A stretch of DNA of 64,000 nt from Bacteroides sp. ET71 (lineage in GTDB: Bacteria; Bacteroidota; Bacteroidia; Bacteroidales; Bacteroidaceae), in NCBI RefSeq assembly GCF_023336905.1, contig NZ_JAMBLS010000017.1:1-64000 (forward strand). The letters are read 5' to 3'. The translations under genes and the position numbers were made by a program. Shown here one piece after another: positions 18,790-28,100 of this stretch. Position 1 is the stretch's first letter. The number at the start of each line of letters is the position of its first letter. Below the pieces are notes generated by a model. The model worked only from the letters and a program-made list of their open reading frames with translations, had not been told where the DNA came from and searched no databases.

Positions 18790-19347
18790 ATGAAAAAACT
18801 TACTCTCAAAATGGCTGCTACCGTTATGATTTGCGGTGCGTTTCTTTTCAGTTCGTGTGTGGGATCATTTGGTTTGCATACCAAATTGAGCAATTGGAAT
18901 CAGAACATCAGCAACAAATTTGTTAACGAACTGGTATTCTTGGCTTTTAACATTATTCCAGTGTATGGTGTATGCTACTTAGCTGATGCACTAGTCATTA
19001 ACTCCATAGAATTTTGGAGTGGCAGTAACCCAATGGCTAGTATTGGTGATGTCAAAACTATTAAAGGAGAAAATGGAAATTACCTAGTCGAAACATTAGA
19101 AAATGGATACTCTATTACTAAAGAAGGAGAAGATGTTTCTATGCAATTGATATATAATGCAGAGCAAAATTCTTGGAATGTAGTAGCTGATGGCACTAGC
19201 GCAGAGCTTCTGAAACTGAACAACGACGGAACAGCTCAAATGACTTTACCTGATGGTGGTGATTTAACCGTTACACTTGATACACAAGGTATCTCTACTG
19301 CTCGTCAAGCTGTAATGACAGACAGTTATTATTATGCTTTGAATTGA
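18790..19347 (+). CDS. DUF3332 family lipoprotein
   Basis: 185 residues with a lipoprotein signal (basic start, hydrophobic stretch, lipobox FSSC at about residue 23). After the Cys it carries the family signature GSFGLHTKLSNWNQN and a hydrophobic stretch LVFLAFNIIPVYGVCYLADAL, followed by a small beta-rich domain. Function unknown. Single-gene unit: promoter upstream and a strong terminator after the stop. Confidence 0.85.
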   Translation: MKKLTLKMAATVMICGAFLFSSCVGSFGLHTKLSNWNQNISNKFVNELVFLAFNIIPVYGVCYLADALVINSIEFWSGSNPMASIGDVKTIKGENGNYLVETLENGYSITKEGEDVSMQLIYNAEQNSWNVVADGTSAELLKLNNDGTAQMTLPDGGDLTVTLDTQGISTARQAVMTDSYYYALN

Positions 19348-19365
19348 CCTGATTCGTAAATATTC

Positions 19366-19408
19366 AAACGGGCAAATGTTCTCAAATTAACATTTGCCCG
19401 TTTTTTTG
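19366..19408 (+). terminator. Terminator between the DUF3332 gene and tamL
   Basis: AACGGGCAAATGTT (19367-19380) pairs with AACATTTGCCCGTT (19389-19402), then a T7 run. Symmetric enough to serve the convergent tamL too. Confidence 0.88.
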
Positions 19409-19415
19409 TTTCTCA

Positions 19416-21737
19416 TTAAAAGGGATAACCTACGGCGAAATGAAACGCAAAATCGCGTTTGAAATTGGGATGAATGATAGGATATCTTTGTTTACCGCTT
19501 TCGTAAACTGGGTTGATAGCTTTCATTCCTCCATCGAAACGTAGTACGAAAAAGTCTAAATCAAGACGTATCCCTAATCCATATGCCACAGCTATTTGCT
19601 TATAGAATTTGTTCCATTCAAATTTTCCTCCAGGTTGTTCATCGTATTCACGCAGCGTCCAGATATTACCTGCATCAATAAATATTGCCCCCTTAAGTTT
19701 CCAAAACAATCGCGTACGGTATTCGATACTTGCATCAAATTTAAGATCGCCAGACTGATTTAAGAAATTGTTATCTCCAGGAAAGGAACCCGGTCCTAAG
19801 TCACGTACTGACCATCCGCGTACACTGTTGGCACCTCCTGAGAAATAACGTTTTTCGAAGGGAACCACCGTCGCATTTCCATAAGGGATGGCAATGCCTG
19901 CACCAATGTGAAAAGCCAATGAATTGCGATTATCTATTACTATATTTTTAGCAAAATCTACATCGGCTTTGACATATTGTGCAAACGGTATTCCTAAAAG
20001 CGTGTATTCGTCATCGGCATTTCGTTGCATATGGGTTGCTTTTGCCAAGGCATATAACAAATTGCCGGCCGATTCGAAATTAAATCGTACAGTGTAAGAA
20101 TTGCCTAATGTAGCATTGTTCATCAATGCCCGGCCGGCACTATTGTATGTATAACTATAACCTGTCCGTACTATTAAGCGATCCTCGTAGTTATACTTCA
20201 ATATGTAGTTTTCCTCTTGTTCCAAATATAGATTACGAAATCCTTCATCCATCCATGGCATATAAAGATAGTTGATGTCAAGCAAATCGATGCGGTGCTG
20301 GGAGCGTAAATGTTGCATCCCCCATTTATAACTCCATCCAGCAGATGCTACGATACGGGTAAATTCTGGTCGCATTTGATAATTATATTGTAAACCAAAT
20401 TCGGTGGTCGCAGATATGCGTCGTGTAAAGTTGTTCGACAGAAACGGAAACAGGAAACGTGGGAAATTGATAGATGTTTCGGCACCCAGTTCGATATAGT
20501 TTTGATTGTATCCAGTCCCTTGCAATCCGGATACAGCTTCGTAAGCGCCACGCAGTTTTAGCATGAACACTTCTGAACCCCGGAAAAGGTTACGATGATT
20601 ATATGTGACAGAAGCGCCTGCTCCCAGGTCTCCGGCAGAATTGGTTCCTTCCACTTCGAAGGAAATGGATTGTGGCTTATTCTTGGTTAGCATGACATAG
20701 GCGTTCAGCCTGGTGCTGTCTTTTTGTGTTTCCAGAAAGCGGATGTTTGTGTATTTCAAAGCCTGTAACCTGCCATAGTTCAGGTAGGTACGCTGCACGT
20801 CTTGGGCATCGTACAGCTCACCTGGCGCGAAATGCAAGTTGTTTACCAATACATTGGGACGCAGATAGAGTTGGTCTTTATAATAGATGGGGTATTGCAG
20901 GTAGTGGATGGAATCGGTCACTGATATGTTGTTCGTAGTGGTGGATTCCAGCATGTTATAGTCGGTGATGAACGAAACCTTGTTGATGCGGTATTGTGAA
21001 TGAGGCACCGAAGCGCCACTGGCATGACGGTGATAAGGTGCCAGATGAAGCGTCAAATCGACCTGGTAAGTATTGCGTACAGTGTCGGCGGTGTAAGAAA
21101 TGTAATCTTTGTTGAATTTATAATAGCCGTATCTTTGAAGATTAGAGGTGATGCGCTGACGTTCTGCATCCAGAACATTTACGTCCAGGTACATTCCTTC
21201 ATGAAGCAGTGTAGAGGCAGAATCACGACGCATGTATGTACGGATTTTGGAATCGGCTATGTCGTATTTCAACGTGCGCACCGAATAAGGCCGCCCTGTA
21301 TGTATCTGGTAAGTCAGGCGCATTTTCCGTCCGCTGACTTCGGGCAGGGTGTTGACCGTGGCTCCCATGTATCCCATGTTTTGTACGGCTTTGGTCATTT
21401 CTTCAGCAGTTCGCATGGTTTCTTCCGGGCTGTAGATGACAGGAGCATCTCCCATGCGGCGCAATACGCGGTTGATCCAACGTGTTGAGTCACGTCCCGA
21501 CCAGTTATAAACGTACAGTTGAGTTTTTATCAAGCTGAACCACTTTGAATTGGGGTGTTGCCGGAGGTATAATGACAAATCGGATGGCTTGACCTCTTTA
21601 TTATCCGTTTGTATGCGCACATCGTCCAGCAGATAAGAACCTTCGGGCACATATTTCGTCACCGAGCAGGCAACAAGCGTTAGCATGAGGCAAGCCGATG
21701 ACAAAAGGCGGATCATATGTTTCAATCTTTTTTTCAT
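19416..21737 (-). CDS. tamL: Outer-membrane assembly lipoprotein TamL (BamA/TamA family)
   Basis: 773-residue Omp85-family protein. Lipobox LVAC near residue 25 (LLSSACLMLTLVACSVTKYVPEG) marks it as the lipidated TamA of Bacteroidota. POTRA-like repeats occupy about 35-380; the 16-strand barrel follows with the Omp85 motif GGANSVRGWSVRDLGPG and a C-terminal phenylalanine (AVGYPF). It is expected to insert outer-membrane proteins together with TamB, which is not in this window. Start at 21737 is set by the -7 element at 21758-21765; a longer frame runs through it. Confidence 0.92.
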   Translation of the reverse strand: MKKRLKHMIRLLSSACLMLTLVACSVTKYVPEGSYLLDDVRIQTDNKEVKPSDLSLYLRQHPNSKWFSLIKTQLYVYNWSGRDSTRWINRVLRRMGDAPVIYSPEETMRTAEEMTKAVQNMGYMGATVNTLPEVSGRKMRLTYQIHTGRPYSVRTLKYDIADSKIRTYMRRDSASTLLHEGMYLDVNVLDAERQRITSNLQRYGYYKFNKDYISYTADTVRNTYQVDLTLHLAPYHRHASGASVPHSQYRINKVSFITDYNMLESTTTNNISVTDSIHYLQYPIYYKDQLYLRPNVLVNNLHFAPGELYDAQDVQRTYLNYGRLQALKYTNIRFLETQKDSTRLNAYVMLTKNKPQSISFEVEGTNSAGDLGAGASVTYNHRNLFRGSEVFMLKLRGAYEAVSGLQGTGYNQNYIELGAETSINFPRFLFPFLSNNFTRRISATTEFGLQYNYQMRPEFTRIVASAGWSYKWGMQHLRSQHRIDLLDINYLYMPWMDEGFRNLYLEQEENYILKYNYEDRLIVRTGYSYTYNSAGRALMNNATLGNSYTVRFNFESAGNLLYALAKATHMQRNADDEYTLLGIPFAQYVKADVDFAKNIVIDNRNSLAFHIGAGIAIPYGNATVVPFEKRYFSGGANSVRGWSVRDLGPGSFPGDNNFLNQSGDLKFDASIEYRTRLFWKLKGAIFIDAGNIWTLREYDEQPGGKFEWNKFYKQIAVAYGLGIRLDLDFFVLRFDGGMKAINPVYESGKQRYPIIHPNFKRDFAFHFAVGYPF

Positions 21738-21757
21738 CTGTCCCGTATAATCTGCTA

Positions 21758-21765
21758 CAAATATA
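21758..21765 (-). promoter_or_regulatory. -7 promoter element for tamL
   Basis: Minus-strand TATATTTG, 21 bases before the chosen ATG. Confidence 0.58.
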
Positions 21766-21877
21766 GCCGTTATTTTTCTGTCTGGAAAGTGAAAATGAAA
21801 TATAAAGCAGAAAGCCGTCCGCTCCTCTGTCTGATAAATCTCCGGAATACGGCCCAAAAGCTGTTGCCCTATGGGAA

Positions 21878-21971
21878 AATCTCTATTTCCAGCTTAGAAA
21901 TATATATTCACAGGATAGAAATATATATTCACAGGCTGGAAAAATATATTTCTAAGCTGGAAATAGAGATT
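21878..21971. repeat. Array C: 4 x 21-bp repeat within a 28-bp perfect inverted repeat
   Basis: Four contiguous 21-bp units (21885, 21906, 21927, 21948), each quasi-palindromic around AGCTT, AGGAT, AGGCT or AAGCT, with TTC..GAA flanks. The first and last units are exact reverse complements of each other: 21878-21905 and 21944-21971 form a perfect 28-bp inverted repeat around 38 bases. It lies in the 395-base divergent gap between tamL and the rRNA methyltransferase gene; the rest of that gap (21766-21877, 21990-22102) shows nothing recognisable. Confidence 0.92.
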
Positions 21972-22102
21972 CTCACCTTGCCGGTAGATAAATGGGCTGT
22001 ATTGCAGGAAACTTTTCCATACGAACGGGCAAGTTAAATGTCTCGGAGGCTCTCTTCCCGAGCATAAAGGCGGCAAACCTTGGATTATTGGAAAGATTCG
22101 TG

Positions 22103-22110
22103 TACTTTTG
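22103..22110 (+). promoter_or_regulatory. -7 promoter element for the TrmH-family gene
   Basis: TACTTTTG, 22 bases before the ATG at 22133, with TTG at 22080-22082 at the -33 distance. Confidence 0.62.
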
Positions 22111-22132
22111 TCCGCGATTAACAAAAACCATT

Positions 22133-22897
22133 ATGGCACTAAGCAAGAACCGGATTAAATACATTCACTCGCTCGAACAGAAGAAATATCGGAAAGCCGA
22201 AGGAGTTTTCCTGGCCGAAGGCCCCAAACTGATAAATGATTTACTGGGAAAATTCGCCTGCCCGCTGCTTGTGGCGACTGCCGAATGGCTGTCCGCGCAT
22301 CCCCATCCGGATTCGGAAGAAATCATAGAGGCCACGGAAGAAGAATTGGCCCGAGCTAGCCTGCTGTGCGCCCCCCAGCAAGTCCTCGCCGTTTTCCGCC
22401 ACCCCCAGGAAGCCGCAGATTTCGCAGCCCCTACCCGTTCATTATGCCTGGCGTTGGATGGCGTACAGGACCCCGGCAATTTGGGAACCATCATCCGACT
22501 GGCCGATTGGTTTGGGATAGAGCATGTTTTTTGTTCACCGGACACAGTGGATGTCTACAATCCCAAAGTCATACAATCTACGATGGGGGCCATTGCTCGC
22601 GTGGCAGTTCATTACACTTCTTTATCCACGCTCATAAACAGATTGCCAGCAGAGACCCCGGTTTATGGAACCTTTCTCAACGGGCAAAACATTTATAAGC
22701 AAAAGCTGTCAAAGCATGGATTGATAATCATGGGAAATGAGGGAAACGGCATCAAGGTGGACATTGAGAAGCTCGTTACATACAAACTTCATATTCCGAA
22801 CTATCCGTCAGGCCGTGAAGCATCAGAATCACTTAATGTGGCCATAGCTACAGCAATCGCTTGCGCCGAGTTCCGGAGACAGGCATCATCTTTGTAA
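22133..22897 (+). CDS. TrmH-family (SPOUT) rRNA 2'-O-methyltransferase
   Basis: 254 residues. N-terminal substrate-binding domain (IKYIHSLEQKKYRKAEGVFLAEG) then the trefoil-knot SPOUT domain: motif 1 LDGVQDPGNLGTIIRLADWFG, motif 2 IIMGNEGNGI, motif 3 IPNYPSGREASESLNVAIA. The start at 22133 follows the promoter. Target RNA not deducible; related proteins modify 23S rRNA. Its 3' end overlaps the convergent small gene by 50 bases. Confidence 0.92.
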   Translation: MALSKNRIKYIHSLEQKKYRKAEGVFLAEGPKLINDLLGKFACPLLVATAEWLSAHPHPDSEEIIEATEEELARASLLCAPQQVLAVFRHPQEAADFAAPTRSLCLALDGVQDPGNLGTIIRLADWFGIEHVFCSPDTVDVYNPKVIQSTMGAIARVAVHYTSLSTLINRLPAETPVYGTFLNGQNIYKQKLSKHGLIIMGNEGNGIKVDIEKLVTYKLHIPNYPSGREASESLNVAIATAIACAEFRRQASSL

Positions 22898-23114
22898 AGT
22901 CAAAAGGATAATAATGCCATATCTCCAGCCCATACTCCGGCGTCATCTCCAACTTGATAACGCCGGGAAGCCACTCCACATTTTCCACTTCCTCCGTAAA
23001 AGGAAAAATGCGGGCCAGTCTCCCACCCTCTATCTCTACGCCATACATCTTCAAATATCCGCTTGAAGAAGTATAAAGATAATGAGCCACATAACGATGC
23101 TTGGTCGAAATCAT
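22848..23114 (-). CDS. Small hypothetical protein downstream of DUF4296 gene
   Basis: 88 residues, no signal or membrane segment, rich in Tyr and Trp (VAHYLYTSSSGYLKMYGVEIEG, LEIWHYYPFDFTKMMP). I do not recognise a family. Its ATG overlaps the DUF4296 stop as ATGA, which supports translation. The C-terminal 16 codons are antisense to the end of the TrmH-family gene. Confidence 0.68.
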   Translation of the reverse strand: MISTKHRYVAHYLYTSSSGYLKMYGVEIEGGRLARIFPFTEEVENVEWLPGVIKLEMTPEYGLEIWHYYPFDFTKMMPVSGTRRKRLL

Positions 23115-24013
23115 TGGCGAACAGGCTGTCTCAAAGGTCTTATCGGACTTTTCTTTAACGTCGGCTTCGTTTTTCCAAGTACAGGCGTAGCAGGCCGCTC
23201 TATCTTCTCTATCGTATCTGTCGCCAGGCTGTCTTTAGCATGATAACGCATCAAAGAAACTTTGTCAATCAACAACGTCTGGTTACCAGATAATTGACGA
23301 GGATAATATACAAAGCCATATATCTTCTCGATTCTTCCCAATGTATCAGCCCAAAGGCTTATGGACTCTTCTCCTGAATGTTGTATTCTACGGACAGTAT
23401 TTACGATACTGTCTTTCTCATAATATACCTGCATGGCCATTACAGGTTGATACAGTGAATCTTTCGTAGCCTTTCCTCCAAGAAAATGGAATCGCATATT
23501 CCATCGTAAAGTATCTCTGTTCTGGAAATTAATATCAGAAGGAAGATTAAATGCCATTTTATTATCGAATGGCATACCTGTTAATTGATATACTTCTTGC
23601 CATGCCCATACGTTAATACTATCTCCCGCTTTAGATTCCTTTGGTTTATTATCATGTATGGCTATCAAATTATCAATATTCTCTTTCTCTGCTTTCAACC
23701 GTTTATTAATCTTTTCATAAATATCTCTTAAAACCTCAGGATTATGTGCAAGCCAAGCCATAGATGTATCAAACTCGGCTTCCGTGATAGCATGTTTTTT
23801 GAATACAGAGTTTATATAAAGCGCCCGCTTATAATTTTCATTATACGGAAGCTGTTCTCCCATAACTTTTGCTATATGATAATCATACAACACAGCTTCC
23901 ATCTGCGCATCAGATAATATTGTATCAGGACGCTTTACTTTGCATGAAGTGAGGCAAAGAACTCCGATGAAAATCATCCCCCCCAATTGGATATACTTCT
24001 TTATCTTTATCAT
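23111..24013 (-). CDS. DUF4296 domain lipoprotein
   Basis: 300 residues with a lipoprotein signal (LGGMIFIGVLCLTSC, Cys about 24). DUF4296 follows directly: ILSDAQMEAVLYDYHIAKV and the region up to ADTLGRI. The tail is a Pro/Lys-rich, low-complexity stretch (ERPATPVLGKTKPTLKKSP), probably disordered. The ATG overlaps the lspA stop (ATGA), and its own stop overlaps the next small gene likewise, so lspA-DUF4296-small ORF are translationally coupled. The pairing with the lipoprotein signal peptidase gene is common in Bacteroidales; function unknown. Confidence 0.88.
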   Translation of the reverse strand: MIKIKKYIQLGGMIFIGVLCLTSCKVKRPDTILSDAQMEAVLYDYHIAKVMGEQLPYNENYKRALYINSVFKKHAITEAEFDTSMAWLAHNPEVLRDIYEKINKRLKAEKENIDNLIAIHDNKPKESKAGDSINVWAWQEVYQLTGMPFDNKMAFNLPSDINFQNRDTLRWNMRFHFLGGKATKDSLYQPVMAMQVYYEKDSIVNTVRRIQHSGEESISLWADTLGRIEKIYGFVYYPRQLSGNQTLLIDKVSLMRYHAKDSLATDTIEKIERPATPVLGKTKPTLKKSPIRPLRQPVRQ

Positions 24014-24642
24014 TTTTTCTTTACAATCAAATGATAAGCCTCACTAAATGACTTATTGTAGAATAAGAATAATGCAATGACTCCACAACTTATAGCAGCA
24101 TCAGCAAAGTTGAATATGGGACTGAAAAAAATGAAATGTTCTCCTCCAATAAAAGGCATCCATTGAGGCCAATAAGTATCTATGATAGGAAAATAGAACA
24201 TATCTACTACTTTTCCATAAAATAAAGGAGCATATCCTCCGCTTTCCGGTAAAAATGAAGCTATTTGAGAAGGGGTACTTTCATTAAACAACACCCCATA
24301 AAAAAGACTGTCGATAATATTCCCCAATGCTCCACTCAAAATTAAAGATACACATAGGATAAATCCCATCTTTAATTGATATTTAATACACTTGTACAAA
24401 AAATATCCAATAATGCTGACAGCTACTAATCGGAAGATTGTAAGGAACAGTTTTCCAAATATTTCCATGCCAAATGCCATACCTACATTTTCTGTAAAGA
24501 AAATATAAAACCAATCTGTTACACGAATACTTTCATGCCAATACATATGAGTTTTAATCCAGACCTTTATAATTTGGTCTATAAGCAAAACTCCTAAAAT
24601 AACTAAGGTGGCTATTCGTCCTTTTGTAAGAAACCTGTTCAT
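24010..24642 (-). CDS. lspA: Lipoprotein signal peptidase (signal peptidase II)
   Basis: Aspartic protease of the inner membrane that cleaves prolipoproteins. 210 residues from the ATG at 24642 (MNRFLTKGRIATLVILGVLLIDQIIK). Catalytic Asp residues are seen in GALGNIIDSLFYG and FNFADAAIS; four hydrophobic spans are clear. It is longer than the about 165-residue E. coli enzyme because of an insertion (NESTPSQIASFLPESGGYAPLFYGK region) between the two Asp motifs, usual in Bacteroidota. Upstream in-frame ATGs overlap the dksA-like gene and a hairpin, so were not used. Confidence 0.94.
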   Translation of the reverse strand: MNRFLTKGRIATLVILGVLLIDQIIKVWIKTHMYWHESIRVTDWFYIFFTENVGMAFGMEIFGKLFLTIFRLVAVSIIGYFLYKCIKYQLKMGFILCVSLILSGALGNIIDSLFYGVLFNESTPSQIASFLPESGGYAPLFYGKVVDMFYFPIIDTYWPQWMPFIGGEHFIFFSPIFNFADAAISCGVIALFLFYNKSFSEAYHLIVKKK

Positions 24643-24670
24643 CGTCAATCCTATGCTCTCGTCATAAATA

Positions 24671-24698
24671 CGAGCTACAAACTTACGTTTGCAGCTCG
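24671..24698 (-). other. Hairpin between dksA-like gene and lspA
   Basis: CGAGCTACAAAC and GTTTGCAGCTCG pair around TTAC with one mismatch. No T-run follows on the minus strand, so it is more likely a processing or attenuation hairpin than a full terminator. Confidence 0.5.
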
Positions 24699-24718
24699 TT
24701 GCTCTAATATTATATTTT

Positions 24719-25099
24719 TTATTTTTTCCCATTATTCTTGGCTTCAATGCTCAATGTTGCATGAGGCACTGCTCGAAGACGTTCAGCAGGAATCAGTTTA
24801 CCTGTTTCACGACAAATGCCATACGTTTTATTCTCAATTCGCACCAATGCGGCTTGTAATCCTTGTATAAATTTCAATTGCCGCTGAGCTAGACGTGTAG
24901 TTTCCTCTTTAGAAAGTGTGTTTGCTCCTTCTTCCAACACTTTATAAGTCGGAGAGGTATCATCTGTATCATTGCCATCTGCACCTGTTAAACTAGCTTT
25001 TAGCATATCATAATCACGCTGCGCCAATGCTAATTTATCTAAGATAATAGCGCGAAATTCTTCTAACTCGGCATCCGAGTATCTTGTTTTTTCAGCCAT
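24719..25099 (-). CDS. DksA/TraR-like protein without zinc cysteines
   Basis: 126 residues: coiled-coil N-terminal half (FRAIILDKLALAQRDYDMLKAS) and a C-terminal DksA globular motif YGICRETGKLIPAERLRAVPHATLSIEAK. Canonical DksA has four Cys; here only one is present, as GIC, so no zinc is expected. By family it would bind the RNA polymerase secondary channel and modulate transcription. It sits between ileS and lspA on the same strand. Confidence 0.87.
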   Translation of the reverse strand: MAEKTRYSDAELEEFRAIILDKLALAQRDYDMLKASLTGADGNDTDDTSPTYKVLEEGANTLSKEETTRLAQRQLKFIQGLQAALVRIENKTYGICRETGKLIPAERLRAVPHATLSIEAKNNGKK

Positions 25100-25132
25100 A
25101 ACGTAATGTGTTTAAATGTGGTATTAAAAAAC

Positions 25133-28100
25133 TTATTCTTTAGCTACACATATCTGAAGAGAAAAATCATCAAAATTTAATTCAACCCCGTTTTTCACTT
25201 CATCAGTCAGTGCAAGCTCCGTTCCTAAAACTTGGTTGCAAATATAGTCTTTATATTCGGTTACTGCATCATCTGTTTGGGGATTTTTAGATAATGTGAT
25301 ACTTATTTTATCAGTTATTTCGAATCCACTAGACTTACGCAAATTTTGAATACGGTTGACTAGCTCACGTGCAATACCTTCACGACGAAGCTCATCAGTT
25401 AGAGTAACTTCCAAAGCTACAGTCAAACGTCCTTCATTAGCTACTAACCAACCTGGGATATCTTCACTATAAATGTCTACATCTGATGCATCAATCGTTG
25501 CAATTGTTCCATCTGGTAGAACAAAAGAATAACTTGTTTTCATCTCCAATTCAGCAATAGCTTCTTGACTCATATTGTTCACTAAAGAGGCTATCGTTTT
25601 CATTTGTTTACCGAATTTAGGCCCTAGCTTTTTAAAATCACATTTTACTTTCTTGATCAATACACCAGCAGTGCCATCCACGAACTTTATTTCTTTCACA
25701 TTCACTTCATTCATAATGAGAGATTTCACAGCTTCAATGTGAATTTGCTGTTCTTCGTCCACTATTGGTATCATGATACATTGCAGCGGTTGACGCACTT
25801 TTATATTTACCTTGCGGCGTAAAGCTAGTACCATAGAAGTGATATCTTGAGCTACCTGCATTCGTTCTTCCAAGTCCAAGTTAATTAAATTTTCATTACT
25901 AACTGGGAATTTGGCCAAATGTACAGATGTTACGTTATCACGTTCTGTCACTTTTACTAAATCTAAATAAAGCATGTCCGCATAAAAAGGAGCAATCGGT
26001 GCCATTAGTTTTGATACAGTTTCTAGACATGTATAAAGAGTTTGATAAGCCGAGAGTTTGTCTTCGGTCATACCTCCTCCCCAAAAGCGTTTACGGTTCA
26101 AACGAACGTACCAATTAGAAAGGTTATCATTAACAAAATCTGAAATAAGACGACCTGCACGCGTTGGTTCATACTCATTGTAACAAGCATCTACCTCTTT
26201 TACCAGAGAATTAAGTAAGGAAAGTATCCATTGATCAATTTCTGGACGTTCATTCATTGGCACATCAGATTCACTATAATCAAAATGGTCGACGTTTGCA
26301 TAAAGAGCAAAAAATGAATAAGTATTATACAATGTGCCGAAGAATTTGCGCCGAACCTCTTCTACTCCCTCTATATCAAATTTTAGATTATCCCATGGCG
26401 ACGAATTGGTAATCATATACCAACGCAAAGGGTCTGAACCATATTTTTCAATAGTGGCAAAAGGATCAACAGCATTTCCTAAGCGTTTAGACATTTTATT
26501 ACCGTTTTTATCGAGCACTAAACCATTGGAGATAACAGCCTTATAAGCGACAGAATCGAAGACCATTGTTGCAATAGCATGAAGCGTAAAAAACCATCCA
26601 CGAGTTTGATCTACTCCTTCAGCTATGAAGTCTGCAGGATAAACTTGACGATTATCTAATGCTTCTTTATTTTCAAACGGATAATGAATTTGTGCATAGG
26701 GCATAGAACCAGAGTCAAACCAAACGTCTATCAAATCTGATTCACGTTTCATTGGCTTACCACCTTCCGACACTAAAACAATATTATCCACGTAAGGGCG
26801 ATGTAAATCTATTTTACCATAATTATCTTTAGTATAAACACCTGGTATAAAACCTAGTTTTTGATAAGGATTCTCAGACATGAATCCTATAGCTACAGAT
26901 TTTTCTATCTCATTAAATAATTCTTCTATTGAACCAATACATTTTTCTTCATTACCATCTTCTGTTCGCCAAATAGGTAACGGAGTTCCCCAATAACGAG
27001 AACGGCTTAAATTCCAATCATTCAAGTTTTCTAGCCATTTACCAAAACGCCCCGTTCCTGTTGATTCTGGTTTCCAATTAATGGTTTTATTTAATTCTAT
27101 CATACGTTCTTTACATGCTGTACTACGAATAAACCAACTATCTAAAGGATAATAGAGTATAGGTTTATCAGTTCGCCAGCAATGGGGATAGTTATGTACA
27201 TGTTTTTCGATTTTGAAAGCTTGATTAGCAACCTTTAGCATCATACAAAGATCTAGATCCAGTGACTCGGCTGTTTGTGCTGCTTTCTCGTCATATTTCC
27301 CATCAATAGTAAAACGTGGATCATATGCATTCTTTACCCATCGCCCTTGATATTCTTTGTACAGATCTACGTTAATGCAAGCCTGAACAAAAGTTGGATC
27401 TAATTCATCAAGTAAATAGAATTTTCCAGTTAAATCAACCATGGGACGTGTTTCCCCGCGTTTATTTATCAAGAAAAGTGAAGGAATGCCTGCTTGGCGT
27501 GCAACAAAAGCATCGTCAGCGCCAAAGGTTGGAGCGATGTGTACTATGCCAGTACCCTCTTCTGTTGTTACATAATCACCTGAAATGACACGAAAAGCAT
27601 TAGATTCAGCTTCTTTCCATTGACCATTATTATCTATTTCGATCGGTTTTACCCAAGGTATGAGTTGTTCATAATGCATTCCCACAAGATCGGTTCCTTT
27701 ATAGTTACCCACAATTTGGAATGGTATAAGTTTGTCCCCATATTTATAGTCTGTTAGAGATATACTCTCAGCCTTTTTATTGAAATGAGTATAGAGTAAA
27801 TCTTTAGCTAGAACAACGGTAATTTTTTCACCCGTATATCCATTATAGGTACGAACAGAAACATAATCAAATTTAGGTCCAACACAAAGAGCTGTATTAG
27901 AAGGCAAAGTCCAAGGGGTCGTAGTCCATGCAATAAAATATGGTTTTCCCCATTCTGTCATTTCAGGTTTAGGATCTTTAATTTTAAAAAGAGCTACAAG
28001 AGTCAGATCTTTCACATCACGGTAACAACCAGGTTGATTCAATTCATGTGAACTAAGTCCCGTACCTGCGGCTGGCGAATAAGGCTGAATGGTATATCCT

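Noticed and set aside
21717-22037. ORF with repeating YIHRLEKYISKLE peptide
   Set aside because: Array C has a 21-bp period (seven codons), which gives a false coiled-coil-like heptad repeat; it lies in a divergent promoter gap.
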